DNA of 64,000 nucleotides from Anoplopoma fimbria (GCF_027596085.1 NC_072464.1:18904624-18968623); one strand, 5' to 3'. Numbered from the stretch's first letter, positions 1-15,431 are shown. The notes: generated from the sequence alone by a model not told the origin. A program made the numbers and translations.

Positions 1-3000
1 GGCTTCAATGGCTGCCAAACCAAAGTTCAGCTGATCCTCTCCATTGTTTATAATAAGACGTTGTGCAGAAATCAATCAAAACTTCCCTTTTTTTTTCTAA
101 TTAATGATTTCATCTTGCATGAACAAAAAAAAATGCTTAATCATCATGTGGCTATTCAGAACCTAAACATATATCATAATCCTTGATAAATACTTGTTTA
201 ATATCAGATTACTCAAATGAAGAAAAAAAGAAAGCATTAATCGTCATGGAAATAGCTCTTGCCTGTGAAGAAACACCAGGCCTGGACTTGTATGTTGAGT
301 TTATTTGAACAGTGGCTGTTATTTTGATAGAGAGCAGGTCCTAAAGGGACTGTAGATACGAGCTGAAACATCATTATGCTGTTGAATGAGATTTATTATG
401 TTATGATCCCTTTGCATGAACTGGCAGGTCTGCATCACTTGTTAGATATTCTTGAATGTTATCAAGGACATGGTCAGTTGTTTTGCAATGATGCCTAAAT
501 GGACTCTAATGTAACAAGTAGTGACATGTGTGTCTTTACTGTGCAGAGCGAAATGGCTTGTAAACCATTACCTTGTAAATCAAAAAATTGTTACCCCTTA
601 GAAGGGAAAATACACCAGTTTCTCTCAAAATTGATAATAAAAAATGTTTCCCAGCCCACTGGCACTGCATACCAAACTGTCAACAGGTATATTCATTAAT
701 CTTAAACTTAATTGTTTAATTGATATTGTTGTTTTCTGAGATGAGTGGTAAAGAATGTTTTAATACCTCAGTTATCCTCCCAGTAAACAAACTAATTGAA
801 GGAATACATTTTGCATATCCCTACAAGTAACAAGACCACAGCGTGCAAGCTATAATCAGTGTTTTTGTAACTGCTGGGCATATGTGTGTAAAGTATGTGT
901 GCAAGAGATAGCTTGAGTGAGCATACCTCTGTCTTTCTGGCATGTTTGTTTATGAGCATTTGTGCATGCAAGTGTTTGCACATCCTTTGTTGCATGTGTG
1001 CATTTGTTTGAGCGTGTGTATGCATTGTGATGCTGGTCACCTTAACACAAGTTAGTTTAACCAAAATGTGCAAGAACCAACCAAAAAGTAAGTCAGCAAT
1101 AAGTTGCAGAGACGGAAAGGAAGTGTGTGGCTTCAAGATTGAATGCAAAACATGTAGGACGCTGAAGATAAGGAGACGGAAAGGAAGCTAGTTGCTACAA
1201 GCTTGATTGGGAATAAATGTTCTCTTTGCGTTTTCCCTCAAGGGTGGATTGAAAAGAACAAATATAAGGGACCAGTCCCTACAAGTAAACTCAGGAGAAA
1301 GAACATTGAATACTGTAATATAACAGTAATCCACAGATGCTGTGGGCACATGCCACACGTCAACACATTTTCACTCCCAAACCATGAAATACTGGCGCTT
1401 GGTCAGCGGCCCAATGCTTTGAGCTATGATGCCTAAATTACCCATATAATGTCAATTTTGGGCGCACCAGGGAAGATGTATCAATTTCTGCTTGTTACAT
1501 CCACATGTGTCTTTTCAAACTAGATATAGCTTTACTTAAGCAACAAAACGACTTACTTCGATTTAGGAAACAAACATACTTGGTTAGGTTTAGGAAAATG
1601 AGAATGAGTCACATCACAAAACATTGTTTTGGTTTCACACGTGACACGAACAGCGGCTTCCATGGCAAAAATCTGTGTTATTTTCACCCATCCAACCTCC
1701 CCTCTCTCCAACCTTACTTGGACTCCCTCGCTCTTTATACTCCCTCAGTAGCTCTGACAGTCCAATAAGGAGTTAGCTGAAATGCTGGTGCTCTTATACA
1801 GACACTAAAGGGTGCCTCGGTGTGTCCATATCAGATGCCAAAGACCTCTGATCAAGCATCAGGATTTCATAAGTTGGAAAAGAGAATGCGTTGTCCAAAG
1901 AGTAAGCTGTCCAATGATTACGTCACATTGGTGTTCATTAAAGCTCTGTGGATGTTCTGCACTGGATTAGGACATGTATCTTTTTTATCCACTCTAAGCT
2001 CCAAATATCTGTGTTTTGTTGCTCAAATAGCAAGATCATCATGCAAAGTGATCCATGATTTAGTTGTCAGTAGACATCTCAATTGCCCATAAAGTTGTCA
2101 GTTTGTCAATCATCAAGGGCTTTCTAGAAAACTACTCATACTTATAAAGGGTCTTGTAGAAATGTAATATTAGCAAATGCTTTTTTATGTTGCATTGCTT
2201 CTTAATAGATTGCAAGTGGAAAGTTTAATCCAATGCACTGAAGCAGACCAACCCTCTGAGGTTAAATCAGTTTGGAGTTATCTGCTATTGATTTGGTCAC
2301 CAACTTTAAATTATGTCAATATACATTCTCCAGAAAACTGCTGTTTCCTTTGTCTGGTTGCAAGTATTTCAGTTTAAACTTTATGAAAAGCACTTTTAAA
2401 AACTCTTTTCCAAGACATTTCTGTCTAAAGATAGGTCTTGCGTTTTGATCATTTATTTATCATTCTTATACCTCGTAGAATTGCTCCATTCCAAATTAAA
2501 ATTCAATGTGACAGGAACAGGGAACATGCCGGAACATCCACATTATCTCATAGGACCTGTCTTGTATAAAGTCCTTTCAGCTTCTTTACAAATACTTGAT
2601 CTGCGCTAACACTGCAGTTTGATCTGTGTTACTAATTCATGCTCTCTTCCACCAGGGAAGGATCGAAGAGGAAACAGGGATCATTTTTTTGTGGGCCTTC
2701 CCTGATTAATTATTGAGAGCGGAGGCCAACGAGTACATGCTTTTAACACCATTTGCAACATGTTCCGCTCGACCTAAGCTGACACTTACTCCACTGGATT
2801 TGAGTTCCACTTTCTTGAAGCCGGAGAGGGAATGAGATGGTGGGAAGAAATGCTATTGGCCTGCTGACGCATTCACTTTAACTCAAGCCACATACACACA
2901 CACACATACTGCAATCACGTCCTTGTCAGCTTGGGAGATGGGGACTGACACAAGGAGCAATTTCCTAAAATATTGATCAGCGAGGGTCAAACATGTCCTC

Positions 3001-6000
3001 ACAAGAAGAGCTATATATGGAAGAGGGCCAACCCCTCTGGTCCAGTGTTTATTTCCCAGGAGGAACCTTTAGCTTTACTGATTTTCCTAGAACTGGTTGG
3101 AACTTTGAGCACAACCAAGTAGAAGACAGCAATATGTTTCCAGGTATTTGGGTCATGCTTGACTTTGAATCAGGACACTACTTGTCTGGTTATGTTTCAT
3201 ATGTGCGTGAGAGCAAAAGTATCAAATAGAATGCAGATCGAGAAAGGCTTATTTTTAGGTGCATATTGACAACTGCATGGATCAGTATTAATTACCTCTG
3301 TAGTTTAAAAGATTATATATATATAGATTAAATATATTTCCCATGAAACGCCTTGCAACGGCAAACCTTTTTGCTAGTGCATGGACAAAACGTAAGTGAT
3401 TATACATAATTACAGTACTTAAGATATAAATAATTGCATCACATGCGCTGTTTTTGATGCCCCAGTGTTGTTGTGGTGGCAGGGAGGTATTCACTGGCTT
3501 AAATATACTTGAATTATTTACCTGAAGGCATCAACAAGCAGATTTTGATTAAAAAACATTCATTGCTGAGGTTGTTAATGGAAGAAAATTGATCAAATGT
3601 AAATATGGTTAAAATTCTTGCAGATTATAGCAGAACCTTTATTCTGCAAAAGGTATTTCCCATACGATCACATTTTAAAAGAATAATTGGACAATTTGGG
3701 CGATTTGTTTTTCATGAAAATCCCGCAGCTCCATATTGTACAAACCTTTTCATCTTACTTTTGAATGCAAATTCATATAGGTGTATTTCACAAAATTTCA
3801 AACTATTCATCAGGACACTGGTCCCGAATAAAAAAAACACAGATTTCGCTGAAATCATGGTCATTGCCCCGGACAAAGGAATGTACTAAATGTGCCATTA
3901 ATGTTTGGTCTTTAGTGTCTACATTCTTTCCTCATCTGTCATTCATTCTCTTGAATTGCCTGAAACCCTTTCACATCCACCGTCCCAACCACCACATATA
4001 AGTCAATACAGCTATCACGGATGTCCTCAGCAACATCGTTACGCTGTTTTTCTTTCATATTATATAAAAAAATTATGAATTGACATTCCTGTATTAATCT
4101 CATTCCATTCATGCTTTGTTCATTACAAATCATGGATGTTTTACTATTGTGACTCAGCCGGCCAAGGCCCTCAATCCACCTACACTTTTGACAGCTAGAC
4201 AATATAGTTAATGTTCTTGGTGAGCGTTACAACTCATACAGCACAAATGTTTCTGAAGGGAGTACTTTGGCAGTAATAGGACATTCTTGTATTTTTCAAC
4301 TTCAAGGTCTTAATCTGACAAGATTGGTCAAGTCACTCTAACTTTGGTACTTGCCACTTCCTCCAGCAATTATTATTACTGGAGCAATCATGGTATATGA
4401 CTGAATCAAGAAGAAGAAGGAAGGGTGGAGATTTGATTAATTCATAGGGAGCGAACCTTGAGACGATCATCGCCTACGGCAGACCACCCAGCCAGACCTG
4501 CCGGACGCCTACCATACGTCACCAAAGGCTGAGTTGGCAGCCCCAGGTGGAGTCGGATGAGAGCCGGGATGGAAGCAAAGCACAACTAGTTAGGATCTAA
4601 GGCTTTCCCACCACCCAGTCAGCTCCAAGTTAATCTCCAGTGGCAGAAAAAAGAGGCGGATTTAGTTTTGCAACCCTGTGTTGCAAAATGACAATACATT
4701 ATCCTTGAATCCATGAGTATGTTGGGGAAAGCAGCAAAAGCCTTCCAAAATCAACCAAATAAACTGGTTCAGTTTAATAATTTCAGAAGTTTGCCTTTGC
4801 CTTGAGTCAGTCCGAAAGCAACATATAGAATTAGCCCACTGGATTAGTGATTGTTGCTAACCTCATAGGAGTCTATTTTCACGGTACAGGGTTGCTGTTG
4901 ATTAAGGGTTTGTTCTTGATTGATAAGTGGTAGCAGACAAGGGAAAGTTTGATACGAGTTTTGTCTGTTAGGGTAATACAAGAAAGGGTCATTTCTTTTT
5001 GACCACTGACCTTATCTATTTGAACTACAATACACAGATGAGGAGCTAAATCAAATGGAAGAGAAAAGACCAAGAATGAAAGCAGAGGCAGAAAAGCAAC
5101 AGAGGACCGTCCCCCAAGGCAACATACCTCAGGAACTGTTGATGTTCCTGCAGTCATTGATCTCCAAAGCTGACTGAACTTTGCTGCAAAAAACCAAACC
5201 CGTTGACGCCAGACTTCTATACGTGATCCCCAGCTGCAAAACAAATGAATTTGCTTCTCTGGCTGGACTAAACATTCAGCTCTCCATACAGTAAGCATGT
5301 TTAGCCTGCACAATCATGCTATATTTGTTATTACTGCAGATGAATGGGCAGATAAATTGGCTAGCCCCAAAATTGCCAGGAAACTGGATTCCAAAGTAGT
5401 TAGCTACAAAAAAGCAATTCCAATCCTATCAGTAATGTTGCTTGCTGTAATATAATGTATGTTGTTTTGTTTGACATATGTTATCTTTTGTTTCTCCATA
5501 AATCTCTACAATGCAAAGTTAGCATGCCACATTAGTCTGAATAAAAATGAATTCCGCGGTCTGAACATGCTTATATCTTCTTTAACCTATAGAATTCTCA
5601 CCCTTTTGTCTCTAGCTGTAGGGCCACACTTTGTGATCTCTAATTCCGGTAGCTCTCTTTTTCTATCTTGTTTTATACTGTAGATTTACTGTGTGGACCT
5701 CAGCCCTCCCTTTTTACGACCCCGGCTGATGTCATGCTTTGATCAGTTATCTACCCCAAACTTAAATTGCTCCATCATCAACCAAGCTAAAAAAAATCTT
5801 AGATGCTATAGTTACTAATTTCGGCATTAATAACGCAACGAGGGACAAGCAGAGGTACCCTTTAATCTTAAGCTTGTTAAAAGCTTGTTTTTCTGGCCCT
5901 TCTCCTTTCCACCTCCTACCTTCTTCTTTACTGACCCATGATGGACTGCAACCCACGGTCTTCTACCAGACCAGACTTTAAGCCTGAGAGAAAGGGTGTG

Positions 6001-8435
6001 TGTATGGTTCCAAAGACAGATCTGAAAAAGTGTGGTTAGCCAAACGACTTCATTTGTGGGTAATGTCTCATTTGTAGTCTTTCAATTCCTTAGATATTCT
6101 CCTTTGACCTGTTGTGCATCAAAGAACTGTCATGGTCTCTAAGGATCAACGGAGGAGTTAAAGTAACTCAGTGATACTGTTGGTGGTCCGGCCTGCTTGG
6201 CTGATTAAGCATACTGTTAAGCTTGAGTTAATCAGCTGCCTGTACATGTGTAACATGAGTTACACATCAATGCAAATAGACAATATGAGTCCTTTGCTTA
6301 AATGTTGTTAATTGTAGCATACAACTTTATAATTTAGTATTTTACATCCCGATTACGATACAGGTGTTCTTCAGGAAGGACACCATCATACCATGTGATT
6401 ATTTTAAGGACAGACCATTTAGACATTGTGAAGCAGTTCTGCTGGAGATTCAACACAGAGCAGGAATTCCAGTTATCCATGGCAATGAAGGCAAACATGG
6501 TTTTCATCATGGCCTGAGCCTCAATCATGGTCATTATCAAAACTGTTCTCAGCTGTGTACATAGCTTTGATGAGGACTTGATAGAGTTCTCTTCCTTATC
6601 ATCGATGTAGGTAAACGTCAGGGGAGGTTTTCACAAAAATGCTTAACAATTTCTGGGTAACTCATTCTAACCTTTAGGATTTTACGTATTTGAAGGTATT
6701 TGATGCATTGGGGTGAGAATGTGTGTCCAGTAAAGCTACTGGTTAAAATTGTACAATGACCAAAAGCAAGTCATCTTGACAGTTGTGACCTCAAAGTCAA
6801 TGGAGTCCAACAATGGAGGAAGCTATTGGAATGTATTAGCTGTGTGTCCCCTTCCACTTTTAATTTACCCAAACTGCCCCCACAAATAGGACATTTTTTT
6901 CCAGATAGTTATGAGACTGGAGTCGATGGTACAAATACATCTTTTGATGAACTGTGTTGATTAGCGACCAAGCTATCAAGCTTGATAGTTGGGAGATACA
7001 CTACTGAGAGTACAGACTGATTCTTCTCTACGGATGGAGACAGTGTCAAAGATTGGGTGTGGGGGTTGATGCCATGTAGGTTAATCAGTAGCAAGTTATT
7101 TATGCAAAGGCGGAGAGATGTGTCCTTAGGCCATTTTGAGTACCTTACATGAAGTTAGCGGCGAATGCTGTCTCTGCACAGACCTGCCGGGCTGAGTTCA
7201 CCCTTCATTCCTCACATTCTTCCCTCCTCCGATCCCTCCTGTCCATCCCTCATATTTCTCTTCCGTGATCCCGCAGGGCAACCTTGTTTGCAGACTCTGG
7301 TACAATGTGGGCAGATGTGCTGGGGACATGCTGGATCACCTTACGTACTTACACTGGTTCTACTTATACATCACTGTATGGATATACTGCATATAATTAC
7401 ACTCAGTAATTGTCGTCTGAGCGCACATCTCAATCTCTCACAATAGCTTTCCAATTTTCCAATTACAATTAACTCACTTTTGGTATCACTTTTCTTTACA
7501 GACATGATCTTTTGTCTAAAATGTTGCCTACATGTCTGTGCCTCTAACTGCTACCTCTTAAACCCTTTTGCACGCACAAAGCATATACAGTACATTCCAT
7601 GTGTTTAACTAAAGGGAAGAGTGTGAGGAATGTAGCCTAAAACTTTCACCTTCTGTTTCATACAGGTGTGACTGGAGCTCACAACTCCTGTTTCATGTCC
7701 ACACCAACCCCAAACTCCACCCCCCGCCACCACCGCCATCATCACCCTCACCACCACTCCCACCACCTCTTAAACCTGCAGACGCTTTTCCTTTTTCTTC
7801 CAGTTTTACTCAAATTTGACCTTAATTGACCTCTAGTACTGTATTAATGTAAATAAACTAATTATAGAAGGGCATATAGAATGCATTATTTCTTTCTGCT
7901 GGTCCTCCCTTGACTTTTTGATGTGACAGACAGAGGCGATCAGGTGCAGATTAAGTGGAGAATCAGTGATGAGGACAGATTTAAACATGTCAGACGGGGA
8001 GTGCCAAGGCTTCACTGCTATCACAGTGTTCAAACCTGCCCCTCGCTGAAGGCGGGTGTGTGAGTGCACATGTATATGTGCATGTACACACACATAGAAT
8101 CTTTTCTAAGTATGTATTTTTCAGACCAGGGACATCTCAGTGGATTAGACCTCAGCCAAAAGTAGACAGAGAAATCCCAATGCAAAGTCTTTGTTTTAAT
8201 AAGGTTGGTCATTAATGACTTTTTGCCTTTGGCCTTTCCCAAAAAATTGCTTTTTTTGGCATCTGAAATTAGGAAAATTACCATGTTGGACTATTCATGG
8301 ACAGGAAACACAATTCTTTTTGAAAAAAAGGACAAAAGGCCTTCACAGAGTGGGTGCTTTGTAGCATTAATGTTAAGAAAAAACTTTCAGTGGCTCTCCA
8401 ATTGTGATGACCATTTTAAATGCAATTAAAGCTAC
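1..8435. other. Gene-free interval
   Basis: AT-rich noncoding DNA with only short chance ORFs. Apart from the dispersed repeat at 1430-1770, the only items of note are a complex nonrepetitive block at about 2640-2830 with a TTAATTA core, a 78-codon ORF at 2993-3229 of unknown meaning, and a block of higher GC at about 4440-4690. Confidence 0.7.
1430..1770. mobile_element. Decayed dispersed fish repeat
   Basis: Landmarks in order are a lysine-free run acttggttaggtttaggaaa, then cacaaaacattgttttggtt, then cacacgtgacacgaacagcg, then a pyrimidine-rich cccatccaacctcccctctc. The same succession occurs in a dispersed repeat I recall from many fish introns. The copy is diverged and noncoding, and the family name is uncertain. 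Confidence 0.5.
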
Positions 8436-8439
8436 AGGG

Positions 8440-8600
8440 TTAATTGTATGCCAACGTAGAGCCAGCCTATCTGAGACTGTACTTATGTGTGGAGGTGCTT
8501 TGCGCTGAACGCTCACATCAGCATGCTAACATACTGGAAATGCTAAACAAGTGTAATGTTAACTTTAATATATTAGTTTAGCATGCTAGCATACAATACT
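8440..8600. mobile_element. Diverged GCTAAC-rich dispersed fish repeat
   Basis: The block contains ggaggtgctttgcgctgaac, cacatcagcatgctaacat and tagtttagcatgctagcat in the order I know from a common teleost repeat with recurring GCTAACATGCTAAC motifs. It is a decayed partial copy with no ORF. Confidence 0.6.
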
Positions 8601-8895
8601 TTTTTTTACTTCTATGTTACTTAGAACATTTATCACTATTCAAAGATTGTATTGTGCTTCTGTGGCAAAGAGAATGAGACAATATGTTTCATTGTGTGTT
8701 GAATGTGTGAAACATGAGGTGTGCGAAACATCCCCCTTCAGCCTCACCAGCACCTGAACATGATGACATAATATTTGACCATTAACCATCCTTACCTGCA
8801 CCAGATGTCTCATGAACAGCATTCCTTTTTGTATGAGGCAGCCACTGCTGGTGTCTCACCACCTCACTACCACTGACACGATCACACCTTCTGGA

Positions 8896-8996
<101 letters not shown>

Positions 8997-9164
8997 AAAG
9001 GGAATTGAGAATTCTTTCTGATGTAGCGAGTGGGCATTCATCTTACGTGATCTGCCTGATACAATGATACACACACCAGACATCTGGAGGGCTGTGCTTT
9101 TATTGGGGTTATGACATAAAGGGTATACTCTTACAGGGATCAACTAACTGTGTGTGGGTGCATG

Positions 9165-9166
<2 letters not shown>

Positions 9167-9233
<67 letters not shown>

Positions 9234-9278
9234 TTGCTAGTATGCATGTGTGCTTGCAGGTACTTGGATATTTGCATT

Positions 9279-9315
<37 letters not shown>
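9167..9315. repeat. Paired (GT)n microsatellites
   Basis: Two TG runs (9167-9231 and 9280-9315) are separated by about 48 bases of complex sequence. Together with 8900-8995 they form a cluster of three same-strand TG arrays within 420 bp. Confidence 0.98.
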
Positions 9316-9317
<2 letters not shown>

Positions 9318-11184
9318 TTTCACTCCTGCTTGTGCGTGCCAGTATGTAGGGAACAAAGAGATCATACAAGGAGAGGGAGCGTTTAAGAGTTCGCCTACCT
9401 CCCAGTGTCACAGCAATAGCCTTCATCTCACCCAGAGAAACCACAACAGAGGATCAGGGGGGATACCTCACTGGCACATGACAGATAGGTCCCGCCTAAA
9501 GGGGAATTCCACCCAAAAATAGATTTTATGCACAGGTGGTATATATGGCAGTCACCTACTCTTTTAAAGAGGTCCTTGTACAGCTGTCAAACTACTTTAA
9601 TTCAGTTTGAATACATTTCAATCAGGAGAGACAAGTCCGATGAAGAAAACATTATTGTTTATTATCAACAGATGATATGTGATGATAAAGTCTTGGTGTT
9701 TGGACTCTACAGGGAGATTTGTAATCAAAGATAAATCAGCCCGTATAGTGGTGATGGCTGCTGAGGCTGATAGAATGATGAGTTGATGAAGCTGATGGTT
9801 CCAAGAAGATTGGGCGGAGATGGGGAGGTGGAGGGGCACGTAATAACATCCTGAACGCACTGAAGGTAGAGAGACAATCATATTTAAAAAGAAACAGAAT
9901 CAAGATGATAGGCTAACGATGTAATTGTGTTGCTTTGTTAATGGATAGAGGAGACCAGCTGATTTGAACAGTGGATATCATGATTGACAGGCCCGAACAA
10001 TGACAGCAAGGACATTCTGAGTGAGCATGTGTGAGGAGTGATTAGCAGATGTATAAGAAATAAACTACAAGCCTAAGCACACAAGTGTAGAGTCTTCCTG
10101 ACTGAACTTACGCTAGAGCTTCATGAAAACGCCACTCCAGCAGAGCAGCTTATGTGTGATGGCTTGACTCCAGATGGTGCAAGGAGAGTCAACCTGATCT
10201 CAGCTAGTCTAAATAGTTGTTATACAATTGAAGTTTTAACTATTGGGTGGAAAGAATAAGCTTTTTAGGCATCAACGAAGGAGATATTAGCCTGTTAAAC
10301 TTTACTCAAGACTGAGCTGTACTGTGTCATCAAAGGAAAAGGACTGAAGAAATGTCTTTGTGGATGGCAAGCCCTGTTTATAATGATGATTGCCATTGCA
10401 CCAAGTCATATCATGTTAATATAAGCAAGTTAAGAGAACATTTGTGTGGCCATAACACCAAATGAGACAGTGAGCCTTTATCCTATGAACTGGCACTTTA
10501 ATATTCTGTCTGCAGTAACAGTATTATCTTATTGGCAAAGGTAGATAAGACTTTTGACTGAATCACGCTTTTGTTCAGACATTCAAATGAACTGCATTGT
10601 CAGAGGGAGTGAATTTTTATTTACACCTATTACTGATTTTTGACCTGGGGGATCTAGGGAGTTCTAATGTATCATGTAAATTACAGCAACAGGCAAAAAT
10701 GTCTAAAATAACAATGCTGTTGGTTAGGAAAATAAACACCTTTATGGTTTGCGTGAGTCTGTCAAGCCAACTCTGCACCCCAGCCTCATTTCAAGGTTTT
10801 TTAATGTTTAAAGTTAGTTTGATTGTCAGAGGACAGTGATTTGGACAACTGCAAGAGAATACTCCTATACTGTTGCTGCTCTTTTCCACACTTGTGTTAA
10901 AGCCATTTGACTTGTCTTGTGACTCTAACAGCAATTGTCCAATCATATCAGCTGCATAGACCACACTGCTCAGATCTGCCAAGCTTTGAAATTCTCAACA
11001 TGTTGAAGTGGACAATCTGTGTGATGTGTCTATAAATGTTTGCATATTGAGAAATTGAGAAATCTGCTCTTATTTATCTCAGTCTGAGTGGTCAATTTCC
11101 ATACATTGTGATTGTATATGTGCCAGGTGTAGTAACTGTAATTGAGAGGGTCTTAGTGAACGGTCAGTTCCCAACCTCTCACCG

Positions 11185-11226
11185 CCATCCATCCATCCAT
11201 CCAGCCGTTCATCCATCCATCCATCT
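11185..11226. repeat. (CATC)n tetranucleotide repeat
   Basis: The CATC run is interrupted once by cagccgtt. Both halves have four or five copies. Confidence 0.95.
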
Positions 11227-11325
11227 AACCACTCACTAAGGGCATCCAGCGCAGTGCAAGTCTCTAATCTGTGGTCCTGAGCAGCTGCTGCCTTGTGGCT
11301 GAAAGGCAGCAGGGCTCTTATTATT

Positions 11326-11327
<2 letters not shown>

Positions 11328-11380
<53 letters not shown>
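11328..11380. repeat. (AC)n microsatellite, about 53 bp
   Basis: An uninterrupted AC run followed by imperfect AC-rich sequence to about 11435. Confidence 0.98.
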
Positions 11381-11385
<5 letters not shown>

Positions 11386-14300
11386 TCACACACATGCAAG
11401 CACGCACAAACGCGCACTAATGCACACATGCATACACCATAGTCCTCTTATGTGGTAGGCCAGCTGCCAGTGGCGTGCCTTCCCCTCACCAGTGTGACCG
11501 TAACACTGCTGCTGCAGCTCCTGGTGCCACTACTAAACTCAGGGGACTTTCCAGTGGAGAAGTGACAGAGAGTGCTGCATGGGATCAAGAGATGGGTGGA
11601 GGTAAAGAGAAGAAAAGGCAGTGGGGAGAGAGTGCAAGGTGGCTTAAAGACATACAAGGAGAGAAAGGGAAAAAAAGGGGGAAAAGTAGTAGTGATAGCG
11701 TGAGTAGGGAAGGTGGGAAATGAGAGCTGTTGAGGAGAAGAGGGAGAGGGTGAGATTGAAGGAAAAGTGCAGACGCATGGACAAAGAGAGTCATCTGGAA
11801 AACAAATAAAACTTTGAGTTACCGAGTAAGTTTTAAATGTTAAATATCTTGGAGAGCTCAGTCCAGATCAATTCTTGATATTGACAAGACATGACATGTA
11901 AAGACCTATCGACACCGCAACATGGGACCAAGTCTTCATGAACACTGGGCCGTTAAGGGCCAAGTATTATTTTCTTCTTTGTAGTACTAAATCAGCCTTA
12001 CACCAGCAATATACATTACATCCACATTGATATAGGACAGTTGTCACATTGAAATATGCCGTACAAGGCAAAGTACTGATGTTCCCCCGGCTTTCGGTTT
12101 CTCATTCCAGATGTTTTGGATCCGATCTTCGTCCTCCAGGAGATTTAGCCTCTGCTCTTGTCTCTCTCTCCCTCCATATGTGTTTCTTTTATCTTTTATT
12201 TTATCCTTAGCCTCCTATATCTTTGCCAGCACCTGGAAGTTGCTCAACATCCTCCTTGATCAATATTCTTCATGATATGCTTACAATCTTTCTGTAATGT
12301 TCTCGTCCTTATAGTCCATACTGCAATGTTATTCAATTATGTACATACGTCCATTGCATGTATGTCAGTACTGGAAGTGGGATCCCTCCTCTGATGTTCT
12401 TCCTTGGGTTTCCAAGATTACTTTTTACACGTTAGTCCTGCGTCACAAGGATGCCTTGTGAAGCAATTAACTTGTGTCCCTTAGAAAATAATTGGGGTCA
12501 AATAATTGCAACCCACAGCTTTCTGTGGGTCTTTACCTTGGAATAGAGGAATGGAGTGTGTTGTATGTTGTTCGGATTGTCAAGCGCCTTGAGGAAAATT
12601 TGTGATCTATGAAATAGGGCTATGTGTATATGAATAAAAATAGCTTGATGTGACTCTGGTTTGCGTCCTAAACCCCACATATGGTTAGGTCTAGGCTACT
12701 AAATCACTTAGAATAAGGTTAGATATGAAAAACATCAAGTTGTAATGTTCAGACCCAGCCCATATTAGCTTTACTAAACCCTCCTAAAAAAACATTTTTT
12801 TCTTATCTCCCTCAGCATCAGTGTACTAGCTGACTTTTCAGTTTTACATACATATTTAAGCTAAATGACCATACATGTGTACTAGCAAGATGGCCATTCA
12901 ATTATAAGCATGCTAGCTAAATGGCCATTGAAAAACTTGGATGGGAATTCCCATGTAAACTCATCAGTCCAACTCTTCCCTGCCCAACCCTGTCCAGCCC
13001 AGCCCAGCTAGCAGGCTGCACATCTGCTGGTGAGGTCAGCAATCTCTTCCCATCACAGTAACATGAGGATGATGGATGCCTTGGCTACAGAGGTTTTCTC
13101 TGTGGTTTCCTCCTCTATAGAGCTCAGTTCCAGACTCTGTTCGTCTCTCTCCCCTTCTCTGATCATTCCTTCTGTTATCTTCCCGTTTGCTGTCTTTAGC
13201 GAATATGTCATTCTCAGAAACATGTATTAAATACTCCATCTTCTGATGCATTTCGCTCTCTGTCTCTCTCTCTCTCTCTCTCTGTGTCTCCCTCCTTTAG
13301 CTCGTCAGGTTCGGGGCCATGAGGAAAGCTTTGGGCAGGGTTAGGTCTATATAAAGAAAGCAGGGTAATATCTGTCATATGTTCTCCATCGCCATGGGTT
13401 GGCAGTGGCAGCAAAAGGTTTTTAACAGAGGCCTAAAATTCTCATCATGGCTGAACTGTGAGAGCTGTTTACTGGTTACTGAAGACTTCCATAAAGTAAA
13501 AAATACTAATATTAATATTAAACTTCTCTTCTCATAAAAACTTTTATCTTTCTCATACCCATGCGATGGATCCATGTTTTAATTGATGAACAATTGGTGT
13601 TTCAACAGCAGCACGTGATAAACTGGCCCTACAAGCATGTTTCAATGTGACTAAGTAACACACACTAAAATGACTCTCTGTATTTTTAATGTGATCCATT
13701 TGGTCCATCAACGTTAGGAAAGTCTATTAGATTCATATGATTAGATTACTTTATGCGTATGGGGAGCCAACAGGAAGTCATCCGGCTCGGCCAGAGGACG
13801 TCAATGCTCTCAACTGGCTTGAGAAGGACTTTAGTGCACTTTCTCAATGGGCCCAAAAATGCGGAAGCATGAGGATGTTTTTTGGCATATGTGCTCACTG
13901 GGGTGTCATGGGGTGCCATCTTTGAAAGCACTATCCAGTTCTCTTTAAAACTTCCAAGGTCGTAACTAAACTGCAAAGTAATCCCTCTTGCAGAATTCAT
14001 AGCTTTTACCAAACAGCCTCGGGTGTGTGTTTCACCACTCTATGGTCTTGGAGGAGGGCCGACCCTGATTTGCACGCAACCCATTGAAAAACCAGACGGA
14101 TGAAATCAGATTTGTGATCTTAGATATAGACACAAGATTAATTTATTGGAGAGGGACTGGGTGAATGGTTCATCCTGTATAGGTTCTTCATGACACAGTA
14201 TTAAAGCATAAAATCAAGGCCCTGGAGCCACATATAGAGCAGTGGTATGTCTATGCTGTTCTATCTGTTCTGAACTGTGTATTCCACATTCCAACAGCAT

Positions 14301-15431
14301 AATGCTGCATTGAGGACAGTGTTTACAATGCAACAGAAACCTTTGTATCACGTTACAGTAAGATCGGTGATGGGACAATGTGTGGTTTAGCAAAAGCTGA
14401 ATCACTTTGGCAAAATGCAAGCTGACCATACAGAACTATGAAAACATTTGATATGACTAACAAAACAGCTCACTGCTCATAAGCGAATGAAGCGGAGAAA
14501 CGTTTAGTCTATTTATTGTAATATCTCTAGTCTATATTGATGCCAAGAGGTTCAAGATAATGAAGACTTCTCAATATATGCTTTGTTTTGAGGCTTTTGT
14601 GGTTCATGAAATGAATGCCAAGCAGCATCAATGTTCCTTAATGTTTAAAAAAGGTTATGTTGAATAACACTTTTATAACCTCAATTTCACCGTTGCAGTA
14701 TTTGAAAAACATGGCATTGTAAAGGCTCAATGAGACGAGTGCCCCCCCCCTATTTTTGCTAGAAACAAACTCAACCGTTGTCACACATGTTCACGCTGTG
14801 TATTGGACTTCCACTCACGTGTCATTCAAGTGGACCATGCACAATACAACACACATATATACAGTACGCACACAAGCACGAAAACTCAGGCAGCACCGTG
14901 ACCAGCTGTGTCTGCTCATGGGAGGTGATGGGGTGATCAAAGCAGTCATCTTGTCATCCCACACTAGAACTGATCACACACTCACACACAGGCATCAGGA
15001 TGTTGTTAATCAGTAGCAGTGGGAGCTATTGAGGACGGGAAGGAAGGAAGGAAGGAGAACTAAAGAGGAAACCCTTTTTCATGTAATGTTCACATGGCTG
15101 TTTTTTTATACCTGCAGGTGGTATTAGACAAAAATAAAATAATTTGAATTTGAACGTTTGCAAATGAATACTAATGAATAGTGAATAGAAATAGTTGCTT
15201 ACTTACCAGATCCAATTAATCCATTGGACTATTTCATCCAGAACCCTACACTCATCTAAATAATATATGGACTTAAGAAACTTAAGATATTGTTTTGAGA
15301 GTTGATAAGGAAAAAAATAAATAATACAATTTAATGTTATGGAGTCACTCATCGTAGGCAGGACAACAATGGAGTTTCTGAAACATTTCCTTCCAACATG
15401 TCAGAGTTAAAATAGGCGGCTGTATTTCACA

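Noticed and set aside
4879..5313. 144-codon minus-strand ORF
   Set aside because: No motif, no splice or promoter context, and a composition typical of chance ORFs here.
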